From assembly GCA_002490775.1 (NCBI GenBank), contig DKUR01000003.1, positions 1 to 62,791 of the forward strand: DNA of 62,791 nt. Reading direction: 5' to 3'. The notes beneath the pieces are model-generated. The model saw nothing but the letters and a program-made list of their open reading frames with translations. It searched no databases and was not told where the DNA came from. The stretch's first letter is position 1. Each line of letters opens with the position of its first letter. This stretch comes from Lachnospiraceae bacterium UBA7199 (GTDB lineage: Bacteria; Bacillota; Clostridia; Lachnospirales; Lachnospiraceae). This document shows positions 58,773 to 62,791 of this stretch, piece by piece. Position numbers and translations under genes: made by a program.

Positions 58773-59021
58773 ATGAATGTAAAATCATGTGAATTAACAA
58801 ACTGTAAATATTGTGTAAAAGGACAGTGTATGAGTAAAGAAGAGAATAATAAATGTATTTTTGCAGATTTTGTAAGAAAAAAAGATATTATGTGTGAAGT
58901 TCTGACCAAGCAGGGAGCTGACAGCATACTGGCAAGTGACCAGGCATTTAAAGAATGGCTTGAAAGAGGCATTGACTGTGTCCGCAGACTGGATGAACTG
59001 GCAGAGAAAGATCTAAAATAA
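58773..59021 (+). CDS. Small Cys-rich protein of unknown function
   Basis: 82 residues. Seven Cys; five of them in the N-terminal part follow C-x4-C-x2-C-x4-C-x8-C (CELTNCKYCVKGQCMSKEEN) and may bind a metal. The C-terminal half is helical with charged residues. AAAGGAG is well placed. It sits between the toxin-antitoxin pair and the PcfJ-like gene. The pattern is a little like DUF1540 Cys-rich proteins, but the family was not recognised with confidence. Confidence 0.7.
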   Translation: MNVKSCELTNCKYCVKGQCMSKEENNKCIFADFVRKKDIMCEVLTKQGADSILASDQAFKEWLERGIDCVRRLDELAEKDLK

Positions 59022-59160
59022 ATCAGCTATATTGCAATCGCACAATATAGATACCTGCCAACCTCCAATATGGGCAGGGTGAAAGGGGCGGCTTTAAGCT
59101 GTCTCTTTCTTTGGAGAATTTTTAATAAGAAAGCAACGGATACAGAAAAAGGAATATTAA

Positions 59161-61374
59161 ATGAGAAAAGCGCAGGAAAAACTTTTAAAAAGTGCAGAAA
59201 AAAGGCATATGAGCCAGATGCAGATTTCTCTTTTATCCAGAGAGGATCTAACCATTCAGGAACTACAGGCAGCTATGGATTATTTCATTGCTCAATATAT
59301 ATACCTGCCAGAATATCTAAATGGGGATATGTTTGCAGAGGAAGCCGAGCAATGGATAAAATTTTTAAAAAATAATAAAAATAAAATAACAACCACATTT
59401 GAGTATAAGCGTCTAATGAATGCTTTTCTTCCTTCTTATGAAAAAGATAATCTTATCGGAAACAGAAAAAAAATAAAATTGTTTAAAATGTATCGTTATC
59501 TGTCATTAATACTGCCAGCGTACATAAATAAAGATATAGACATATCTATTTCCATACTATTAAAGGCTTATAAATTTATGCTAAATAGAAATTTTTCTTC
59601 CTGGCATATAAGTACTATTCTGCGTCCTATGATTTTAAATGAAAGTTATAGAAAAAATTCAATAGGATGGAAACTTACAATTTATCCCTCCCTTATGGAT
59701 GAATACCTATATAACGGAAAGGAATCCTTTTTATATTTTCTTGCAGTGGAGACTAATATCCTTTCAGATTTTTTCCCTGAAGAAAAAGAGTTTGAAAAGC
59801 TATATAATTATGACAAACATAGTTTTTTATTTAAAAAAAATGAACTCTCGAACTATTTTATTATACGAGACCATTACAAAATAAATCAGAATTATCTGCT
59901 TACAATAAAAAAGGAAAATTATCCAATAATAGGTTTGATTGAAACTTTCTGTCAAGAAAACAATTTAAAGCCATATAATAAAAATAACGGAATATATACC
60001 ACATGGCAAACTTGGCAGTTGATGGAACCAAATAGAGAAGAAATACTTAAAGAGTGCTACAAACTTTTAGGAGAAGGATTTACCACAAAAATACCTGCAT
60101 TTTACTTTGGAATCAGTATCAATTCTAACTTTTTTATAACTGTATCATATATAGAATATAAATCTATATATATAGGTGCCAACAATGATAATGGATGGAA
60201 AGTAAATGAGGCATCATCCGAGTATGATTTTACAATTTTACCAGATGGCAGGTTGTTTAAGAAAAGAAAAAAAGTGAATAAACTTTTTCCTCTTTCAATG
60301 AAAACTTTTATTTATTTATATGGGAAACAGAATATATGTGGTAGTTTCATGGGACTGTTATCTGAATATTTCTGCAACAAGAATTTATTTTACAATGACG
60401 TGATAAGGGATTTCGTCAATGCAAAACCTGCAATGCCCATTACATTTAACGAGGTGGCAGAATATCATAGCCGTGCAGAGATGTTACATAAAAAATATAA
60501 AACTTCTCTAAAAATGAATATCAAATGGAATAAGATAAATTTAAATCTTTCATATTTAATTATTAAAGCATATCACATAGTAGAGCCAAATAAGAGCAGG
60601 CAAATATTGCTACAGCAAAAAGAGACAGCCTTGGTAAATGAAGGGAACTATAATATAAAGGCAATGCTCAGACCTTATGAGTATATAAAAAATCTATTGC
60701 ATAAGATTATATATGAAAATGAAATGAAAAAGATTAATAGAGAAGACTTAGAAGCAAAATATCGAAAAGAGATTCTGGAGGAAATACAGACAGATGTTTT
60801 GCCGGATGAATATGAAAAATGGATAGAAGAAAGAATAGAAGCAGAGTTACCCGGTATGCATGATGTAGATTTGAGCAGAACAATAAAAGATTATGTGTCT
60901 ATGTGCCGACAGTCTAAAAGCAAGATACGTTTGGATATTTATTCAATAAAACAGCTTGAAAAGCTGCATGGAAAGATTGCGTGTACGCCCAACAATTACA
61001 GGAAGAAGACGCAGGAAGTAAAGGTACCGATAAACTCCAAATTTCTGCCATTAAGGGATATCCTCCCGCCAGAATTTGAATGGATTAAGACAAGAAAGCG
61101 CTTGATCTTAGAAACAGAAATGCAGCACCATTGTGTGTGGAGTTATGCATCTGATATTACACAGGATAAATGTGCAATCTATTCTTTTACGGACACTAGG
61201 GCAGAATATACTGTAGACGGAATACCCAGACGATATACAATTGAATTTAAATGTAGAAAAAATGGTGTTTATTTTGTAGAACAGGTACAGGGTAAATATG
61301 ATAGAGTGAATGCACGTAATATGAACCAATATATTCAGTCGTTACTTGAGCAGTATATGAAAAATAAAACTTGA
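59161..61374 (+). CDS. PcfJ-domain conjugation-associated protein
   Basis: 737 residues. Only the C-terminal block (about 645-735) is recognised: LILETEMQHHCVWSYASD, then IYSFTDTRAEY and FVEQVQGKYDRVNARNMNQY, which fits the PcfJ-like family of Gram-positive conjugative elements. The first 500 residues are unidentified, Lys/Asn/Ile/Tyr-rich and encoded in markedly AT-rich DNA; a helical charged segment lies at about 530-600. The usual small PcfK partner is not found upstream. PcfJ function is unknown. AAAGGA precedes the ATG. Confidence 0.78.
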   Translation: MRKAQEKLLKSAEKRHMSQMQISLLSREDLTIQELQAAMDYFIAQYIYLPEYLNGDMFAEEAEQWIKFLKNNKNKITTTFEYKRLMNAFLPSYEKDNLIGNRKKIKLFKMYRYLSLILPAYINKDIDISISILLKAYKFMLNRNFSSWHISTILRPMILNESYRKNSIGWKLTIYPSLMDEYLYNGKESFLYFLAVETNILSDFFPEEKEFEKLYNYDKHSFLFKKNELSNYFIIRDHYKINQNYLLTIKKENYPIIGLIETFCQENNLKPYNKNNGIYTTWQTWQLMEPNREEILKECYKLLGEGFTTKIPAFYFGISINSNFFITVSYIEYKSIYIGANNDNGWKVNEASSEYDFTILPDGRLFKKRKKVNKLFPLSMKTFIYLYGKQNICGSFMGLLSEYFCNKNLFYNDVIRDFVNAKPAMPITFNEVAEYHSRAEMLHKKYKTSLKMNIKWNKINLNLSYLIIKAYHIVEPNKSRQILLQQKETALVNEGNYNIKAMLRPYEYIKNLLHKIIYENEMKKINREDLEAKYRKEILEEIQTDVLPDEYEKWIEERIEAELPGMHDVDLSRTIKDYVSMCRQSKSKIRLDIYSIKQLEKLHGKIACTPNNYRKKTQEVKVPINSKFLPLRDILPPEFEWIKTRKRLILETEMQHHCVWSYASDITQDKCAIYSFTDTRAEYTVDGIPRRYTIEFKCRKNGVYFVEQVQGKYDRVNARNMNQYIQSLLEQYMKNKT

Positions 61375-61491
61375 GCAATGCTTACTTTCCGATATTAACA
61401 AATGAACGCTATGAGCAATTCATGAAGCAGGAGAATATTAACAAAAATTGAATTATTAGAAGGCAGGCAAGTTATTGAGACAGTAGATTTG

Positions 61492-61516
61492 AAGTAGTGA
61501 AAACTACTTTTTTTTA
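61492..61516 (+). terminator. Intrinsic terminator upstream of the ArdC-like gene
   Basis: AAGTAGT and ACTACTT form a 7-bp stem with a 4-base loop, followed by T7. It separates the PcfJ-like gene from the ArdC-like gene. Confidence 0.75.
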
Positions 61517-61539
61517 TTGCTATAAATTAAGGAGGCAGC

Positions 61540-62592
61540 ATGGAAAATACAATAAACAAGCAGGTAAAAGATCTTACGGATAAGCTGGAGAAAGGGATTA
61601 AAGATTTATTTGAAAGTAACAGATATAAAGAATACTTAAAAACAATGTCAAAATTCCATAATTATAGTTTTAATAATGTGCTGCTAATAGCAATGCAAAA
61701 GCCGGATGCAAGTCTGATTGCCGGATACAATGCGTGGAAAAATATTCATCACCGACAGGTAATAAAAGGTGAAAAAGCAATTAAAATTCTTGCGCCGGCA
61801 CCTTATATAATTAAAATTACGCAAGATAAGGTTGATCCTGCTACTCAAAAAAAGATTTTTGATAAAAATGGTAAACCAGTTCAGGAAGAGGTTGAAATAA
61901 GAAAACTTGCTTTTAAAATTGTAAATGTATTTGACGTGAGCCAGACAGAAGGAAAAGAAATTCCAATCATTGGGGTAAGTGAGCTACAGGGAAATGTGAA
62001 ACAATATCAAACATTTTTTGATGCTGTAAAGAAAGTGTCTCCTGTTCCAGTTGATTTTGAACAAATCAGCACTGGAGCTAAAGGATATTATCATTTGAAT
62101 GATAAAAGAATTGCTATTAATGAAGGAATGAGTGAACTTCATAATATAAAAACATTAATTCATGAAATAACACATGCAAAGCTGCATGACATTGATCTGA
62201 ATGCGCCAAAGGATCAGATTAACAGGCCTGACCAGAAAACCATAGAAGTGCAGGCTGAAAGTGTTGCATATGTTGTGTGCCAGCACTATGGGCTTGATAC
62301 TTCTGATTATTCTTTTGCCTATGTAGCAAAATGGAGCAGCAGCCAACAATTAGGAGAATTGAAAGAATCACTTGACACTATAAGGATTACTGCATCTGAA
62401 ATGATTAAAGAAATTGATCAAAATATGGAGGAACTACAGAAAAATCAAATAAAAGAAAATAGGGAATCAGGCAAAAGCAAATCAAAAATCGATAAACCAT
62501 CTGTTCTTGTAAAACTTCATCAAAAGCAGGAGAATATTAATAAAAATAGTACATTTGAAAAAACTGTACCAATCAAGGAGGCAGAAAGATGA
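61540..62592 (+). CDS. ArdC-like antirestriction protein with metallopeptidase domain
   Basis: 350 residues. The N-terminal ArdC single-stranded-DNA-binding domain (about 20-130) shows FHNYSFNNVLLIAMQKPDAS and GYNAWKNIHHRQVIKGEKAI. The C-terminal part has the zinc-peptidase motif IHEITHAKLHD at residues about 207-217, followed by VQAESVAYVVCQHYGLD. ArdC proteins protect incoming conjugated DNA from restriction. The last 60 residues are polar and Lys-rich, and contain a 24-bp near-duplicate of intergenic DNA at 61425. It overlaps the next gene by ATGA. Confidence 0.9.
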   Translation: MENTINKQVKDLTDKLEKGIKDLFESNRYKEYLKTMSKFHNYSFNNVLLIAMQKPDASLIAGYNAWKNIHHRQVIKGEKAIKILAPAPYIIKITQDKVDPATQKKIFDKNGKPVQEEVEIRKLAFKIVNVFDVSQTEGKEIPIIGVSELQGNVKQYQTFFDAVKKVSPVPVDFEQISTGAKGYYHLNDKRIAINEGMSELHNIKTLIHEITHAKLHDIDLNAPKDQINRPDQKTIEVQAESVAYVVCQHYGLDTSDYSFAYVAKWSSSQQLGELKESLDTIRITASEMIKEIDQNMEELQKNQIKENRESGKSKSKIDKPSVLVKLHQKQENINKNSTFEKTVPIKEAER

Positions 62593-62791
62593 CACAAAAA
62601 GCGTTATTAGAATTAACTGTAGAAGAATTGAATATGATTCTTCTATGCACAGCTAGGAATAAAAATGATATTATTATAGAATTAGAATCATATTTAGATA
62701 CATCTGATCCGGATATGGCAGAAATTATTCATAGTACGATTGAAAAAGCATACAATCTTACAGAAGAAGAATTTAAAATTATATTAACGCT
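62589..62791 (+). CDS. Transposon-transfer-assisting family protein (partial)
   Basis: Starts at ATG 62589, overlapping the ArdC-like stop, and runs off the window after 67 codons. The readable part (LTVEELNMILLCTARNKND, then ESYLDTSDPDMAEIIHSTIE, then LTEEEFKIIL) follows the pattern of the small acidic transposon-transfer-assisting proteins of clostridial conjugative transposons. That assignment rests on recalled family resemblance. Translationally coupled to the ArdC-like gene. Confidence 0.6.
   Translation, partial: MTQKALLELTVEELNMILLCTARNKNDIIIELESYLDTSDPDMAEIIHSTIEKAYNLTEEEFKIILT

Larger units (their letters stand above)
55509..62791. mobile_element. Left part of an integrative conjugative or mobilizable element
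   Basis: From the cotJC break to the window end all recognisable genes are mobile-element types: parA, a partition-associated protein, a ParE/Phd pair, a PcfJ-like protein, an ArdC-like protein and a transposon-transfer-assisting protein. Base composition shifts to more AT-rich, most clearly in 59161-61374. The dispersed chromosomal repeat is absent. No integrase, relaxase, type IV secretion gene or right end is in view, so element type and boundaries are inference. Confidence 0.75.

Noticed and set aside
59070..59375. 101-codon frame overlapping the start of the PcfJ-like gene
   Set aside because: Most of it lies in another frame of the PcfJ-like gene, with no plausible Shine-Dalgarno and a composition unlike a protein; it is not the missing PcfK.

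Overview
The window looks like a chromosomal segment of an anaerobic, spore-forming member of the Clostridia, most likely Lachnospiraceae. The evidence is low-to-moderate GC, purine-rich Shine-Dalgarno sites, TTG and GTG starts, the sporulation genes spoIVA and spoVAF, an anaerobic ribonucleotide reductase with its activase, and gene orders shared with Bacillus (acpP-rnc-smc-ftsY; ylxM-ffh-rpsP-khpA-rimM-trmD-rplS; rbgA-rnhB-ylqG-ylqH; der-gpsA...spoIVA). This family assignment is inference. No rRNA, tRNA or CRISPR array was seen.

Layout. 1-6.8 kb: end of a probable plsX, then acpP, rnc, smc, ftsY and ilvA. 6.9-9.8 kb: YitT-type membrane protein, membrane-anchored GH25 muramidase and an AraC-type regulator. 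9.9-20.3 kb: SRP and ribosome-maturation block (ylxM, ffh, rpsP, khpA, rimM, trmD, rplS), two signal peptidases around rbgA, rnhB, an orphan FliK-like/FlhB-like pair (ylqG/ylqH), yraN and pgeF. 20.4-25 kb: two-component system and a divergent prs. 25-29.6 kb: DUF512 protein, der, plsY, gpsA. 29.6-38.4 kb: MoxR/VWA pair, BMP-type nucleoside ABC transporter, tyrS, YgjP-like peptidase. 38.5-46.5 kb: spoIVA, then a nucleoside-salvage run (punA, cdd, amidohydrolase) continuing into a chemoreceptor and a membrane-bound MutS-like ATPase. 46.6-53.6 kb: WYL regulator, aminotransferase, nrdD-nrdG-dut and spoVAF. 53.7-55.5 kb, minus strand: a soluble CZB chemoreceptor and the last 67 codons of a cotJC spore-coat gene.

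From about 55.51 kb to the window end the content changes to a mobile element, probably an integrative conjugative element: parA, a Cys-rich partition-associated protein, a ParE/Phd toxin-antitoxin pair, a small Cys-rich protein, a large AT-rich PcfJ-like protein, an ArdC-like antirestriction protein and the start of a transposon-transfer-assisting protein. Its left end abuts the truncated cotJC gene, so the element appears to have inserted there; the right end and the integrase are not in view.

Sequence-level signals worth attention: (1) a dispersed palindromic intergenic repeat of about 40 bp, with eight copies plus one half-copy in the first 47 kb and none in the mobile part; (2) two sporulation genes, spoIVA and spoVAF, whose sigma-E-like and sigma-G-like promoters sit inside the 5' arm of a hairpin whose 3' arm contains the ribosome-binding site, so only read-through transcripts would carry the closed hairpin; (3) a parA whose best-placed start codon is ACG; (4) a chemoreceptor apparently co-transcribed with nucleoside salvage genes.
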